Assembly (NCBI GenBank): GCA_963801475.1
Contig: CAWDEX010000002.1
Span: 310,001-374,000, forward strand
From: DAOMFB01 sp963801475
Lineage (GTDB): Bacteria; Acidobacteriota; Thermoanaerobaculia; UBA5066
Direction of reading: 5' to 3'
Length of the DNA: 64,000 nucleotides
The notes under the pieces were generated by a model. The model made no database searches and was not told where the DNA came from. It was given only the letters and a program-made list of their open reading frames with translations. Shown piece after piece: positions 7,604 to 17,016 of the stretch. The number at the start of each line of letters is the position of its first letter. Position 1 is the stretch's first letter. Made by a program: the position numbers and the translations under genes.

Positions 7604-9397
7604 ATGAACCCCACCGTTCCCCGCCCCCGGCGGCGGCCTGTCGCGGCCGCGGGATGCGTCCTTCTTCTCGCCGGCCTCGTCGCCGCCACCGCTCCCGCCC
7701 CGGCACAGGAGCTGAAGGTCCAGGAGACGACGCTCGGAAACGGCATGAAGCTCCTCCTTCTCCCCCGGAAGGACGAGCCGAGCATCGCCTGCGGCTGGGT
7801 CGCCCACGTCGGGAGCGTCAACGAGCGCCCCGGCATCACGGGGATCAGCCACCTCTTCGAGCACATGATGTTCAAGGGGACCCCGACGATCGGGACCAAG
7901 GACGCGAAGAAGGACCTCGAGATCATCGAGGAGCAGGAGAAGCTCCAGGCCGCCATGCGGGAGGAGGTCGCGAAGATGCGCGCGGCCCAGCGCCGCGGCG
8001 AGCTGGACGACCTGACGAAGCCCGAGAACAAGACGGCGCGGTACAAGGAGCTGGAGAAGAAGTTCGACGAGCTCGTGAAGGCCCAGCGCGACCTCCTCGT
8101 CAAGGAGGAGTTCGAGCGGACCTACGCGAAGCAGGGAGGCTCGGGCTCGAACGCGTTCACGACGAACGACCTGACGGGCTACTTCGTGACCGTTCCGAAG
8201 AACAAGCTCGAACTCTGGGCGTGGCTCGAGTCGGACCGTCTGAAGAACCCGGTCTTCCGCGAGTTTTACGCGGAGCGCGACGTCGTCTACGAAGAGCGCC
8301 GCCTCCGCGTCGAGTCGACGCCGACCGGGAAGCTCGAGGAGGCCTTCGAGGAGGTCTTCTGGCACAGCCACCCGTACGAGTGGCCCGTCATCGGCTACCC
8401 GTCGGACCTCCCGGCCATCACGAAGGCCCAGGCGGACGACTACTACGCGACCTACTACGCCCCGAACAACGTCACGGCCATCCTCGTGGGGGACTTCGAC
8501 CCCAAGGAGGCCGCCGCCCTCGCCGAGCGGTACTTCGGGCGGATTCCCCGCGGGAAAAACCCGGTTCCCGAGGTCGTGACCTCCCTGCCGAAGTGGGACG
8601 CCGAGGTCCGCTTCGAGGGCGAGGCCGAGACGAACCCCGAGGTCGAGATCCGCTGGCACTCGGTCGCCTTCCAGCACAAGGACTCGTACGCGCTCGAGAT
8701 CCTCGCCGGGATCCTGAACGGGCGGACCGGGCGGCTCGACAAGGCTCTCGTCCTCCCGGCCGACGCCGTCGCCACGAAGGCGAGCGCCTCGGCGGGAGGC
8801 CTCATGGCCCCCCAGAAGTACGCCGGCGCCTTCTCCGTGGGCGCTGAAGCGAAGGAGGGCAAGACGCTCGCGGAGGTCGAGAAGGGAATCCTCGCCGAGA
8901 TCGAGAAGCTCAAGAAGGAGCCGGTCCCGGCCGAGGAGCTCCAGAAGGTGAAGAACAACGTCGCCGCCGCCTCGTTCCGGCGGCTCGCGAGCAACTTCTA
9001 CATCCTCCTCCAGCTCCTCGTCTACGAGGGCTACGGCGACTGGCGGGAGATGAACGAAGGGCCGAAGAAGGCCGCGGCCGTCACGGCGGAGGACGTCCGC
9101 CGCGTCGCGAACACCTACCTCACCCGCGAGAACCGGGCCGTCTACCTCGTCACCCGCAAGGGGAGCGCCGCGGCCGAGGACCCCGAGATCGCCGCCCTCC
9201 CGGAGGCGGTCCGCCCGATGATCAAGCAGTCGCTCGCCCGGATCTCCTCGATGAACGACCCCGAGCAGCTGAAGAAGATGATCGAGCAGATGGAGGCCCG
9301 CGCGGGCCAGATGCCCCCCGAGATGAAGAAGGCCTCCGATTTCGTCCTCGCCCGGGCGCGAGCGCGGCTCGAGGAGCTGTCGAAGGTGAAGAAGTGA
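7604..9397 (+). CDS. M16 family zinc metallopeptidase, catalytic subunit
   Basis: A secreted pitrilysin/processing-peptidase-like protein, 597 residues, with an N-terminal signal peptide ending near APAPAQE. The inverted zinc motif is HLFEHMMFKGT (HxxEH). The usual downstream zinc glutamate is pushed back by an extra charged coiled-coil segment of about 70 residues (DLEIIEEQEKLQ to LVKEEFERTY), followed by GSGSNAFTTNDLTGYFVTVP and YEERRLRVES. The C-terminal half is the second M16 domain (NNVTAILVGDFDPKEA). The ATG at 7604 has GAGG 5 nt upstream; a GTG at 7598 is an alternative. It overlaps or abuts a second M16 gene, so the two probably form a heterodimer. Confidence 0.88.
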   Translation: MNPTVPRPRRRPVAAAGCVLLLAGLVAATAPAPAQELKVQETTLGNGMKLLLLPRKDEPSIACGWVAHVGSVNERPGITGISHLFEHMMFKGTPTIGTKDAKKDLEIIEEQEKLQAAMREEVAKMRAAQRRGELDDLTKPENKTARYKELEKKFDELVKAQRDLLVKEEFERTYAKQGGSGSNAFTTNDLTGYFVTVPKNKLELWAWLESDRLKNPVFREFYAERDVVYEERRLRVESTPTGKLEEAFEEVFWHSHPYEWPVIGYPSDLPAITKAQADDYYATYYAPNNVTAILVGDFDPKEAAALAERYFGRIPRGKNPVPEVVTSLPKWDAEVRFEGEAETNPEVEIRWHSVAFQHKDSYALEILAGILNGRTGRLDKALVLPADAVATKASASAGGLMAPQKYAGAFSVGAEAKEGKTLAEVEKGILAEIEKLKKEPVPAEELQKVKNNVAAASFRRLASNFYILLQLLVYEGYGDWREMNEGPKKAAAVTAEDVRRVANTYLTRENRAVYLVTRKGSAAAEDPEIAALPEAVRPMIKQSLARISSMNDPEQLKKMIEQMEARAGQMPPEMKKASDFVLARARARLEELSKVKK

Positions 9398-9423
9398 AGG
9401 ACGAGAACGTGAAGGACGCCGTC

Positions 9424-10929
9424 ATGAACACCTCTCGCCGCGCCGCGCTCCGCGCCGCCCTCCTCGCGCTCTTTCTCCCCGCCGTCCTCCCGGCGGCCGA
9501 GATCCCGGCCCACCCGGACAAGCTGACCTTCCCCCCGTTCTCGTTCACGCCTCCGGCGGCGAAGGACCACCGCGCCGTCCTGAAGTCGGGGCCGGTCGTC
9601 TACGTCGCCGAGAACCGGGAGCTCCCGATCGTGAACGTCTCGCTCGTCTTCCGCGGGGGGACGTACCTCGACCCGGACGGAAAGGAGGGGCTCTCCGAGC
9701 TGGCGGGCTATCTCCTGACGCGGAGCGGAACGAAGAACCGGACCCCCGAGGAGCTCGAGGAGCGGCTCGCCTTTCTCGGCGCGCAGCTCTCGTCGGGCTG
9801 GGGCGACGACCGGGGCACCGTGAACCTGAACCTTCTCTCGAAGGATCTCGACGAGGGGCTCGCCATCCTGCGCGAGGTCCTGACCGAGCCGCGCTTCGCC
9901 GACGGCCGGATCACCCTGCGGAAGGACCAGCGCCTCTCGGAGATGAAGCAGCGGAACGACGAGTCCGCCTCGATCGAGGCCCGCGAGCGCGGCTTCCTGG
10001 CCTACGGGCCCGACTTCTACGCGAACCGGTACGAGACCAAGGCCTCGCTCGAGGCGATCACGCGTGACGACCTCGTCGCCTTCCGGAAGAAGTGGGTCCA
10101 CCCGCGGAACGTCCTCGTGGCGGTCTCGGGCGACGTGGACCGCGCCGCGATCCTGAAGAAGCTCGACGCCCTCTTCGCCGGCTGGCCGACGCAGGGCGAG
10201 GCGGCCCAGCCCGTGCCGAAGCCCTCCTTCCGGATGCCGGCCGGGACCTTCCTCGTCGACAAGGACGTGAACCAGGGGCGCGTCTCCCTGATGCTGCCCG
10301 GGATCCTCCGGACCGATCCCGACTTCTTCCCCGCGCAGGTGATGAACGACGTCCTCGGCGGCGGCGGATTCACGAGCCGGATCACGATCCGGGTCCGCTC
10401 GGAGGAAGGACTCGCCTATTCGGCCGGATCGGCGTGGACCGGCGGCGTCTGGTACCCCGGCACGTGGCGGGCCTCCTTCCAGTCGAAGGTCCGGACGGCG
10501 GCCTTCGCCGCCCGGATCGTTCTCGAGGAGGTGACCCGGATGCGGGACAAGGAGATCACGGCCGAGGAGCTCGCGACGTCGAAGGCCTCGTTCATCGACA
10601 CCTTTCCGCGCCGCTTCGCCACGAAGGCGCAGGTTGCCGGGACGCTCCTCGACGAGGAGTTCACCGGGCGCTACAAGACCGAGCCGGACTACTACGCCAC
10701 GTACCGCGCCCGGTTCGAGAAGGTGACCGCCGAGGAGGTCCGGCGCGCGGCGCAGAAGCTCCTCGACCCCGCCCAGGTGACGATCCTCGTCGTCGGAAAG
10801 AAGGCCGACCTCCTGAACCCCGACCCCAAGCACCCGGTGAAGTTCGCCGACCTGACCGGCGGAAAGCTGACAGAGCTGCCGCTCCTCGATCCGATGACGA
10901 TGAAACCGGCGGCGGGGGGCGCGAAGTGA
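9424..10929 (+). CDS. M16 family protein, non-catalytic subunit
   Basis: Partner of the preceding M16 peptidase. Signal peptide MNTSRRAALRAALLALFLPA. The position of the zinc motif reads LSELAGYLLTRSGT, so both histidines and the metal-binding glutamate are missing; such subunits help hold the substrate. The second domain contains PRNVLVAVSGDVDRAAIL, then NDVLGGGGFTSRI and VRSEEGLAYSAGSAW, the usual C-terminal signature of this subunit type. The ATG at 9424 has AAGGA well placed and opens the signal peptide; a GTG at 9394 that overlaps the upstream stop (GTGA) would add ten residues and cannot be excluded. Confidence 0.85.
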   Translation: MNTSRRAALRAALLALFLPAVLPAAEIPAHPDKLTFPPFSFTPPAAKDHRAVLKSGPVVYVAENRELPIVNVSLVFRGGTYLDPDGKEGLSELAGYLLTRSGTKNRTPEELEERLAFLGAQLSSGWGDDRGTVNLNLLSKDLDEGLAILREVLTEPRFADGRITLRKDQRLSEMKQRNDESASIEARERGFLAYGPDFYANRYETKASLEAITRDDLVAFRKKWVHPRNVLVAVSGDVDRAAILKKLDALFAGWPTQGEAAQPVPKPSFRMPAGTFLVDKDVNQGRVSLMLPGILRTDPDFFPAQVMNDVLGGGGFTSRITIRVRSEEGLAYSAGSAWTGGVWYPGTWRASFQSKVRTAAFAARIVLEEVTRMRDKEITAEELATSKASFIDTFPRRFATKAQVAGTLLDEEFTGRYKTEPDYYATYRARFEKVTAEEVRRAAQKLLDPAQVTILVVGKKADLLNPDPKHPVKFADLTGGKLTELPLLDPMTMKPAAGGAK

Positions 10930-13196
10930 CCGGACGGCGTTCCGTACGTTTCCTTCCCGCCCTTCTTCTCGCCGCGCTTCCTCTCGGCCTCTCGGGCCAG
11001 GCCCCTCCCGCGGCGCCGACGGCCGCCCCCGCCGCGCCGAAGGACGCGGCGCAAACGCCGGCCAAGAAGCCGCTGACCCTCGAGGCCGTCTACGGCGAGA
11101 GGCCCCTCATGCCGCGCGGCGCCTCCGGCTTCGCCTGGCGGGACGGAAGCCACGTGACGTTTCTCTCCACCGAGGGATTCGGCCCGGCCGCGCAGGCGAC
11201 GCTCTGGGAGGTCGACGCGGCGACCGGAAAGAAGACGGCGCTCCTCGTGAAGCCGACGCTTCCCTCGGCCGCGAAAGAAGGAAAGGACGAGAAGCCGAAA
11301 TTCCTCTCCCTCGCGGGCTACCAGTGGAACACCGCCGGGACAGCGATCCTCCTCTCCGCCGACGGCGACGTCTGGGTCTACCGCTTCGACGCGAAGCCCG
11401 GGGAGGCGCTGGTGCGCCTGACGAACGACAAGGAGGCGGAGGAGCACCCGGTCTTCTCGCCCGACGGGAAACGGGTCGCCTTCGTGAAGAAGAACGACCT
11501 CTGGGCCGTCGAGGTCGCCTCCGGCGCCGCGACGCGGCTGACGACGACGGGGGCCGAGCACGTCCTGAACGGAAAGCTCGACTGGGTCTACGAGGAGGAG
11601 CTGGCCACCCGAGGGAACGGCCGCTCGTTCGAGTGGTCGCCGGACGGAACGTCGATCGCCTACCTCCGGCTCGACGAGAACCGTGTCCCCGAGTACCCGA
11701 TCGTCGATTACATCCCGACGAACGGGGCGCTGACGCGACAGCGCTACCCGAAGGCGGGCGAACCGAACGCCATCCCCTCCGTCCACGTCGTCGGCCTGAA
11801 CGGCGTCGAGACGGCCGCCTTCTCTCCCGACCCGGACGACGTCCTGGTCGCGCCGCGGCTCTCCTGGACGCCGGACGCCTCCGGCGTCTCGTTCCTGAAA
11901 TTCGACCGGACGCAGACGCACGTCGACGCCTACCTCCTGCCGCGCGCCGGAGGGAAGCCCCGGCTCCTCCTCTCCGAGACCGACCCGGCCTGGCTCAACG
12001 CCGACGAGATGGCGCCGCCCCGTTTCCTGAAGGACGGCTCCGGCTTCCTCTTCGTCTCCGAGATTTCCGGTTTCGCGCACCTCCGCCGCCACTCACCGGA
12101 CGGATCGCCGAAGAACTCCGTCACGAAGGGACCGTGGATGATCGGCGGGGCCTGGGACGTGGACGAGAAGGCCGGCGTGGCCTACCTCGTCGCCACCGAG
12201 AAGGATCCCCGCGAGCGCCACGTCTACCGCGTGAACCTCGACGGGACCGGCCGGACCCGGCTGACGTCCGAGGAGGGGACGCACGGTCTCCTCCTCTCGC
12301 CGGGCGGACGGTGGTTCGTCTCGAGCTTCTCCAGCGTCACGACGGCGCCCCGGACCTTCCTCCGCAGGGCCGACGGCTCCGTGGCCCTCGTCCTCGACGA
12401 GCCGGCGAATCCGGCCGGGGACTATGCGATGCCGACCGTGGAGCTCGGCTCCTTCCGGGGCGCGGACGGGACCCTCTTCTACACGAAGCTCCTGAAGCCC
12501 GCGGACTTCGACCCGGCGAAGAGGTACCCGGTCGTCGTCAGCGTCTACGGAGGGCCGCACGCGCAGGTGGTCCGGAACGCGTGGGCGCCCCCGTCGGTCG
12601 ACGCCGTCCTCGCCGCGAAGGGAATCCTCGTCTGGTCGATGGACAACCGCGGCTCGTGGGGGCGCGGCCACGCCTTCGAGACGCCCGTCCTGAAGAACCT
12701 CGGGACCCTGGAGCTCAAGGACCAGCTCGAGGGAATCGCCGAGCTTAAGAAACGCCCGTTCGTCGACGGGAGCCGGATCGGCATCCACGGCTGGTCGTAC
12801 GGCGGCACCATGGCCCTCTTCGCGGCGACGCACGCCGGCGACGTCTTCCGCGCGGCCGCGGCGGGCGCGCCGGTCACCGACTGGAAGTTCTACGACTCCA
12901 TCTACACCGAGCGCTACATGAAGCTGCCGAGGGAGAACGCCGAGGGCTACAAGGCCTCCTCGCTCCTTTCGGCCGCCGGAAAGCTCGGGACGAAGCTCCT
13001 CATCCTCCACGGGACGTCGGACGACAACGTCCACATGCAGAACACGATGGTCTTCATCGACGAGCTGACGAAGGCGAAGAAGGACTACGGCTTCGTGCCG
13101 CTCCCGCGTCAGAAGCACGGCCCGCGCGACCCGGCGGCCCGGTTCTACGCGTACAAGCGCATCGCGGAGCTCTTCGAGGAGACGCTGCAGAAATAG
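10926..13196 (+). CDS. S9 family peptidase, dipeptidyl-peptidase IV-like
   Basis: A secreted prolyl dipeptidase-type enzyme of 756 residues. Signal peptide at 1-22 (RRSVRFLPALLLAALPLGLSG), then an eight-bladed propeller with repeats such as SPDGKRVAFVKKNDLW and SPDGTSIAYLRLDE. DWVYEEELATR carries the double glutamate that binds the free amino terminus in DPP-IV enzymes. The catalytic domain has GWSYGG (Ser about 623), GTSDDNVH (Asp about 699) and KHGPR for the histidine. The GTG start overlaps the upstream stop as GTGA, so it is coupled to the M16 pair: a three-gene unit of extracytoplasmic peptide breakdown. Confidence 0.88.
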   Translation: MTGRRSVRFLPALLLAALPLGLSGQAPPAAPTAAPAAPKDAAQTPAKKPLTLEAVYGERPLMPRGASGFAWRDGSHVTFLSTEGFGPAAQATLWEVDAATGKKTALLVKPTLPSAAKEGKDEKPKFLSLAGYQWNTAGTAILLSADGDVWVYRFDAKPGEALVRLTNDKEAEEHPVFSPDGKRVAFVKKNDLWAVEVASGAATRLTTTGAEHVLNGKLDWVYEEELATRGNGRSFEWSPDGTSIAYLRLDENRVPEYPIVDYIPTNGALTRQRYPKAGEPNAIPSVHVVGLNGVETAAFSPDPDDVLVAPRLSWTPDASGVSFLKFDRTQTHVDAYLLPRAGGKPRLLLSETDPAWLNADEMAPPRFLKDGSGFLFVSEISGFAHLRRHSPDGSPKNSVTKGPWMIGGAWDVDEKAGVAYLVATEKDPRERHVYRVNLDGTGRTRLTSEEGTHGLLLSPGGRWFVSSFSSVTTAPRTFLRRADGSVALVLDEPANPAGDYAMPTVELGSFRGADGTLFYTKLLKPADFDPAKRYPVVVSVYGGPHAQVVRNAWAPPSVDAVLAAKGILVWSMDNRGSWGRGHAFETPVLKNLGTLELKDQLEGIAELKKRPFVDGSRIGIHGWSYGGTMALFAATHAGDVFRAAAAGAPVTDWKFYDSIYTERYMKLPRENAEGYKASSLLSAAGKLGTKLLILHGTSDDNVHMQNTMVFIDELTKAKKDYGFVPLPRQKHGPRDPAARFYAYKRIAELFEETLQK

Positions 13197-13229
13197 GGCG
13201 GACTGGCCGCTAAAGCCACCTTTGGCCCG

Positions 13230-13258
13230 TTGACACGGCCCGGGGGGGGGGCCAGATT
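13230..13258 (+). promoter_or_regulatory. promoter of metallopeptidase-MBL operon
   Basis: A consensus -35 TTGACA (13230-13235), 17 bp, then CAGATT (13253-13258). The ATG at 13266 lies 7 nt after the -10, so transcription would start at or within a base or two of the start codon. Confidence 0.5.
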
Positions 13259-13265
13259 CGGGAGC

Positions 13266-15083
13266 ATGCCCGATTCGAAGGCCGGCTACCCGCGCCCGCC
13301 GGCGCGACCTCTCCGCATCTTCGCCACCGACCCGATGCTCGGCGACGCGGCCGGAAACCGGATCACGATCGCCGTCGCGAATGAGTCTCTGAAGCCGGGA
13401 CCCGAGGGCGCTCGCCTGTCGGTCGTCGACTACGACGGCGGGAGCCGGCGCTACTACGAGCCGGTCGACCTCGACGCGCCGGCGCTCCTGATGCAGGAGG
13501 GGCTCGAGCCGGTCGAGTCCGATCCCCGATTCCACCAGCAGATGGTCTACGCGGTCGCGTCGAAAGTCCTCGAGAACTTCGACGCCGCCCTCGGCCGGAC
13601 CTTCCGCTTCAAAGGAGGGGCTCGCCTCCGCCTCCTGCCGCACGCTTTCCGCGGCGCGAACGCCTTCTACGACCCTGACCTCTTCGCCGTCCTCTTCGGC
13701 ACCTTCCGGGCCGACGAGGAGAACCCGGGCCCGAACCTCCCCGGGCAGATCGTCTTCACCTGCCTCTCCCACGACGTCATCGCCCACGAGACGACGCACG
13801 CCCTCGTCCACCGACTCAGGCCGCACTACATGGAGCCGTCAAACCGTGACGTCCTCGCCTTTCACGAGGGGTTCGCCGACATCGTGGCGATCTTCCAGCA
13901 CTTCTCGTTCCCGGAGATTCTGACGAGCGCCATCCAGGAGACCCGGGCGCACCTTTCGTCGGCCGACACGCTCGTGAAGCTCGCGCAGCAGTTCGGCTAT
14001 GCGACCGGTACGGGCGAAGCCCTCCGCTCGGCTCTCGACGACGCCTGCGTCACGGACGACCCGTTCGGCGAGAAAGCGCGCAAGCGCGACCGGCTGAAGC
14101 GGCAGCAGTACGAGACCGTGGCCGAGCCCCACGAACGGGGCTCCATCCTCGTCGCCGCCGTCTTCGACGCCTTCTTCGCGACGTACCAGGTGCGGATCCG
14201 GGACCTGATCCGGATCGCCACCGGCGGGTCGGGCGTCCTTCCCGAGGGCGACCTCCATCCCGCGCTGGTCGGCCGGATCGCGAAGGAGGCCTCGAAAACC
14301 GCACAGAACGTCCTGATGATGTCGATCCGCGCCTTCGACTACCTTCCGCCGGTCGACATCACCTTCGGCGATTTCCTCCGGGCGCTCGTGACGGCCGACA
14401 CCGAGCTCGTCCCCTCCGACGACCGCGGCCTCCGCGCCTCGATGATCGAGGCTTTCCGGGTCCGCGGCGTCTATCCCGACAACGTCATCTCGCTCGCGCA
14501 GGAATCACTCCTCTGGGAGAACCGGACCGGCGAGGTACCCGACCTTCCGGTCAACCTCCTCCGGCAGCAGCTCGCCCTCTCGGCCCGTGCCTTCGACCGG
14601 TACGCGCCGGGGCGGGAAAGCGACGACGATCCGGTCGGGCCGTGGGCGAAGGCGCTCCGCGCCTGGGCCCAGGAGAACGCCCGGCCGCTCGACCTCGTGC
14701 CGGATCTCCCGGTCGTGCTGGGGGGCTTCCACACCGTCTTCCGCGTCTCGCCCGACGGCCAGCTCCTCATCGAGCTCGTCGCCCGCTTCGTTCAGACGCT
14801 CCGCGGCGCGAAGGACGCGCTTCCCTTGCGCGGCGGAACGACCGTCGTCGCCTCGTCGGAGGGGAAGGTCCGCTTCGCCGTCTCGAAGCCGCTCCCGTCG
14901 AAGAAGCTCCGCCCCGAGGCGCGCCGCGCGGGAGACCGCCGCGCCTCCCTGCAGGCCAGCTTCGTCGCGGCGGCGGACCTCGCGGACCCGGGGCTCGCCT
15001 GGGGCGACGCCCGGTCGCTCCGCCGCCGGCGCACCCATGTCAGCTTCGCGGCGCTCCACCGCGCGGCGTGGAGGGGACGATGA
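13266..15083 (+). CDS. HExxH metallopeptidase (gluzincin-like) of unknown role
   Basis: A 605-residue protein without signal peptide, so probably cytosolic. HETTHALVH at residues 174-182 gives two histidines and the general-base glutamate; HEGFADIVAIFQH, with Glu201, supplies a third ligand in the ExxxD form typical of gluzincins. Downstream are a helical region (LMMSIRAFDYLPPVDITFGDFLRALVTAD) and an arginine-rich tail. The large flanking regions show no family I can name. It overlaps the next gene as ATGA, and the two stand alone between unrelated genes. A TTG at 13230 is part of the -35 and was rejected as a start. Confidence 0.75.
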   Translation: MPDSKAGYPRPPARPLRIFATDPMLGDAAGNRITIAVANESLKPGPEGARLSVVDYDGGSRRYYEPVDLDAPALLMQEGLEPVESDPRFHQQMVYAVASKVLENFDAALGRTFRFKGGARLRLLPHAFRGANAFYDPDLFAVLFGTFRADEENPGPNLPGQIVFTCLSHDVIAHETTHALVHRLRPHYMEPSNRDVLAFHEGFADIVAIFQHFSFPEILTSAIQETRAHLSSADTLVKLAQQFGYATGTGEALRSALDDACVTDDPFGEKARKRDRLKRQQYETVAEPHERGSILVAAVFDAFFATYQVRIRDLIRIATGGSGVLPEGDLHPALVGRIAKEASKTAQNVLMMSIRAFDYLPPVDITFGDFLRALVTADTELVPSDDRGLRASMIEAFRVRGVYPDNVISLAQESLLWENRTGEVPDLPVNLLRQQLALSARAFDRYAPGRESDDDPVGPWAKALRAWAQENARPLDLVPDLPVVLGGFHTVFRVSPDGQLLIELVARFVQTLRGAKDALPLRGGTTVVASSEGKVRFAVSKPLPSKKLRPEARRAGDRRASLQASFVAAADLADPGLAWGDARSLRRRRTHVSFAALHRAAWRGR

Positions 15084-16309
15084 GTCCGGTGAAGACGAAG
15101 ACCGCCGGCGGTGCCGTGACGGTCCGGATGTACAACGTCGGCTTCGGCGATTCGTTTCTCCTGACCTTCCCCGCGCCGGACCGGCGCCGGAAAGTTCTCG
15201 TCGACTGCGGGTCGCACACCTCGGGTCCCGGACCCGTGCCGATCGGCGACGTCGCCGCGCAGATCGTCAGGGACGTCACCGAAGCCGACGGCGTCGCGCG
15301 GATCGACGTCGTCGTCGCCACACACCGGCACCGGGACCACGTCGCGGGGTTCCAATCGCCGGCCTGGAGCGGGGTCCACGTCTCCGAGGTCTGGATGCCG
15401 TGGACCGAGGACCCGAACGACCCGGAGGCGACGAAGATCCGCGACGCGCAGAGCGGCGGCGCGGCCAGTCTCCATGCGGCGCTCCGCCTCTCCGGCGCGC
15501 CGGACCACATCCTCGACCTCGTCACCAACTGCCTCACGAACGAGAAAGCGATGTCGATGCTTCACGAGGGCTTCACCGGGACGCCGGCGCGCCTCTTCCT
15601 GCCGAAGAAGGGGGGCGAGCGGAAGCCCTTCACCTCGGCCTCGCTCCCCGGCGTCACGGTCCATCTCCTCGGCCCCTCGCGCGATCCCGCCGTCATCCGC
15701 GACATGGACCCGCCGACGGGGAAAGGCTATCTCCGGCTCGCGGGCGTGACGGACGACCGTGGCTCCGGCCTCCCCTTTCGGCGTCACTGGGCCTACGAGC
15801 CCAGGGACTTCGATGCGACGCCCGCCTTCGGCCACCTCCGCCTCCCCGAGAAGTACCGGAAGGCCGTCGACGCCCTCGGCGAGGACGACGACCTCGCCGT
15901 CGCCGTCGCGCTCGACGCGGCCGTGAACGGAACCAGCCTGATGCTGATGTTCGAGGTCGGGAAGGCCTTCCTCCTCTTTCCGGGCGACGCGCAGTGGGGA
16001 ACCTGGAACGCCGTCCTCTCCGATCCCTCCTCCGTCGAGCTGTTGAAGAAGACCGTTTTCTACAAGGTGGGCCACCACGGCAGCCACAACGCCACGCCGA
16101 GAGACTTCGTCGAGAAGGACCTCTCGGCGTTCTCCGCCATGGTCTCGACGCGCCCGATGCCCAAATGGAAGCTCATCCCGAGAAAGGAGCTGTTGGCGGC
16201 GCTCGAGGGGAAATCGAAGGCCGTCGTCCGGAGCGACCAGCTCTCTGCCATTCCCTCCGGATTCACGAAGCAGGGGGAGAGCTGGGTGGAGACGGCGATC
16301 CCGGTCTGA
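15080..16309 (+). CDS. metallo-beta-lactamase-fold protein, ComEC C-domain type
   Basis: A 409-residue soluble MBL-fold hydrolase. It opens with VTVRMYNVGFGDSFLLTF, like the stand-alone ComEC/Rec2 hydrolase domain, then THRHRDHVAG (His82-X-His84-X-Asp86-His87), FLLFPGDAQWG for the bridging aspartate and VGHHGSHNA (about 332-340). It carries an extra insertion of roughly 100 residues between the first motif and the GDAQ strand. No transmembrane channel domain is present, so it is not a DNA-uptake ComEC. The ATGA overlap with the metallopeptidase implies joint synthesis and probably a shared function; substrate unknown (nucleic acid or nucleotide are possible for this family). Confidence 0.78.
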   Translation: MSPVKTKTAGGAVTVRMYNVGFGDSFLLTFPAPDRRRKVLVDCGSHTSGPGPVPIGDVAAQIVRDVTEADGVARIDVVVATHRHRDHVAGFQSPAWSGVHVSEVWMPWTEDPNDPEATKIRDAQSGGAASLHAALRLSGAPDHILDLVTNCLTNEKAMSMLHEGFTGTPARLFLPKKGGERKPFTSASLPGVTVHLLGPSRDPAVIRDMDPPTGKGYLRLAGVTDDRGSGLPFRRHWAYEPRDFDATPAFGHLRLPEKYRKAVDALGEDDDLAVAVALDAAVNGTSLMLMFEVGKAFLLFPGDAQWGTWNAVLSDPSSVELLKKTVFYKVGHHGSHNATPRDFVEKDLSAFSAMVSTRPMPKWKLIPRKELLAALEGKSKAVVRSDQLSAIPSGFTKQGESWVETAIPV

Positions 16310-16418
16310 AGGGGCCCCGCCGGCGAGGCCCGACAACCTCTTCCCGGGCCTGCGCGCAGCCGCTCGTTGCCACCCCGGGGCGCCGTTCGATGCGAGTCAT
16401 ACGGCGAAAGGAGCCCAC

Positions 16419-16940
16419 GTGAGAGCCTCCGTATTCGTCGGCGTCAGCGTCGACGGCTTCATCGCCCGCACCAACGGTGGACTCGACTGGCTACCGCCGG
16501 GCGGGGGGGAGCCGCACGGCTACGACGAGTTCATCGCCTCCGTCGATGCCCTCGTCATCGGGCGCAAGACGTACGAGACCGTGCTGTCCTTCTCGAACTG
16601 GCCCTATGGCGCGTGGCCCGTCTTCGTCCTCAGCACGAGTCCTCTCGCGCCCGCGCCGCCGGGTGCCCTCGTCGAACGTCTCTCAGAGTCTCCCGCCGAG
16701 GTCGTCGCCCGGCTCGCGGCGCGCGGAATCGCCCACATCTACGTCGATGGCGGCGTCACCATCCAGCGCTTTCTTCGAGCCGGGCTCATTCAGCGTCTCG
16801 TCATCACACGGGTTCCCGTCCTCATCGGCGCCGGCATCCCGCTCTTCGGCACGACGCCGAACGACATCCGCCTCAGACACATCGCAACCCGCTCGTATCC
16901 GAGCGGCCTCGTCCGGAGCGAGTACGAGGTCGCCGGCTGA
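16419..16940 (+). CDS. dihydrofolate reductase family protein (RibD C-terminal type)
   Basis: A 173-residue NADPH-dependent reductase-like protein. SVDGFIARTNGGLDWL (10-25), VIGRKTYETVLSF and YVDGGVTIQRFLRAGLI are the usual motifs of the RibD_C/YyaP group. The true substrate of this group is often not dihydrofolate. It starts at GTG 16419 with AAAGGAG 5 nt upstream, a classic Shine-Dalgarno. Codon use is slightly less extreme than in its neighbours (CAC ACG, TCA GAC), which may hint at later acquisition. It stands alone downstream of the MBL gene with a 109-bp gap. Confidence 0.85.
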   Translation: MRASVFVGVSVDGFIARTNGGLDWLPPGGGEPHGYDEFIASVDALVIGRKTYETVLSFSNWPYGAWPVFVLSTSPLAPAPPGALVERLSESPAEVVARLAARGIAHIYVDGGVTIQRFLRAGLIQRLVITRVPVLIGAGIPLFGTTPNDIRLRHIATRSYPSGLVRSEYEVAG

Positions 16941-17016
16941 CGCCGCGCCGCCCCGGCGAGTCTTGCGACGGTGTCGCAGGCCTCTCTATGATGCGCGCGA
17001 CCGAAAGGAGCCGTTC

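Noticed and set aside
7499..8677. N-terminal extension of the kinase frame upstream of 7498
   Set aside because: It runs antisense to the M16 gene and has no kinase-related content; the real start is near 7498.
15080..16309. MBL-fold protein as a competence protein ComEC
   Set aside because: It lacks the membrane channel and OB-like domains of ComEC; only the hydrolase-domain motifs are present.
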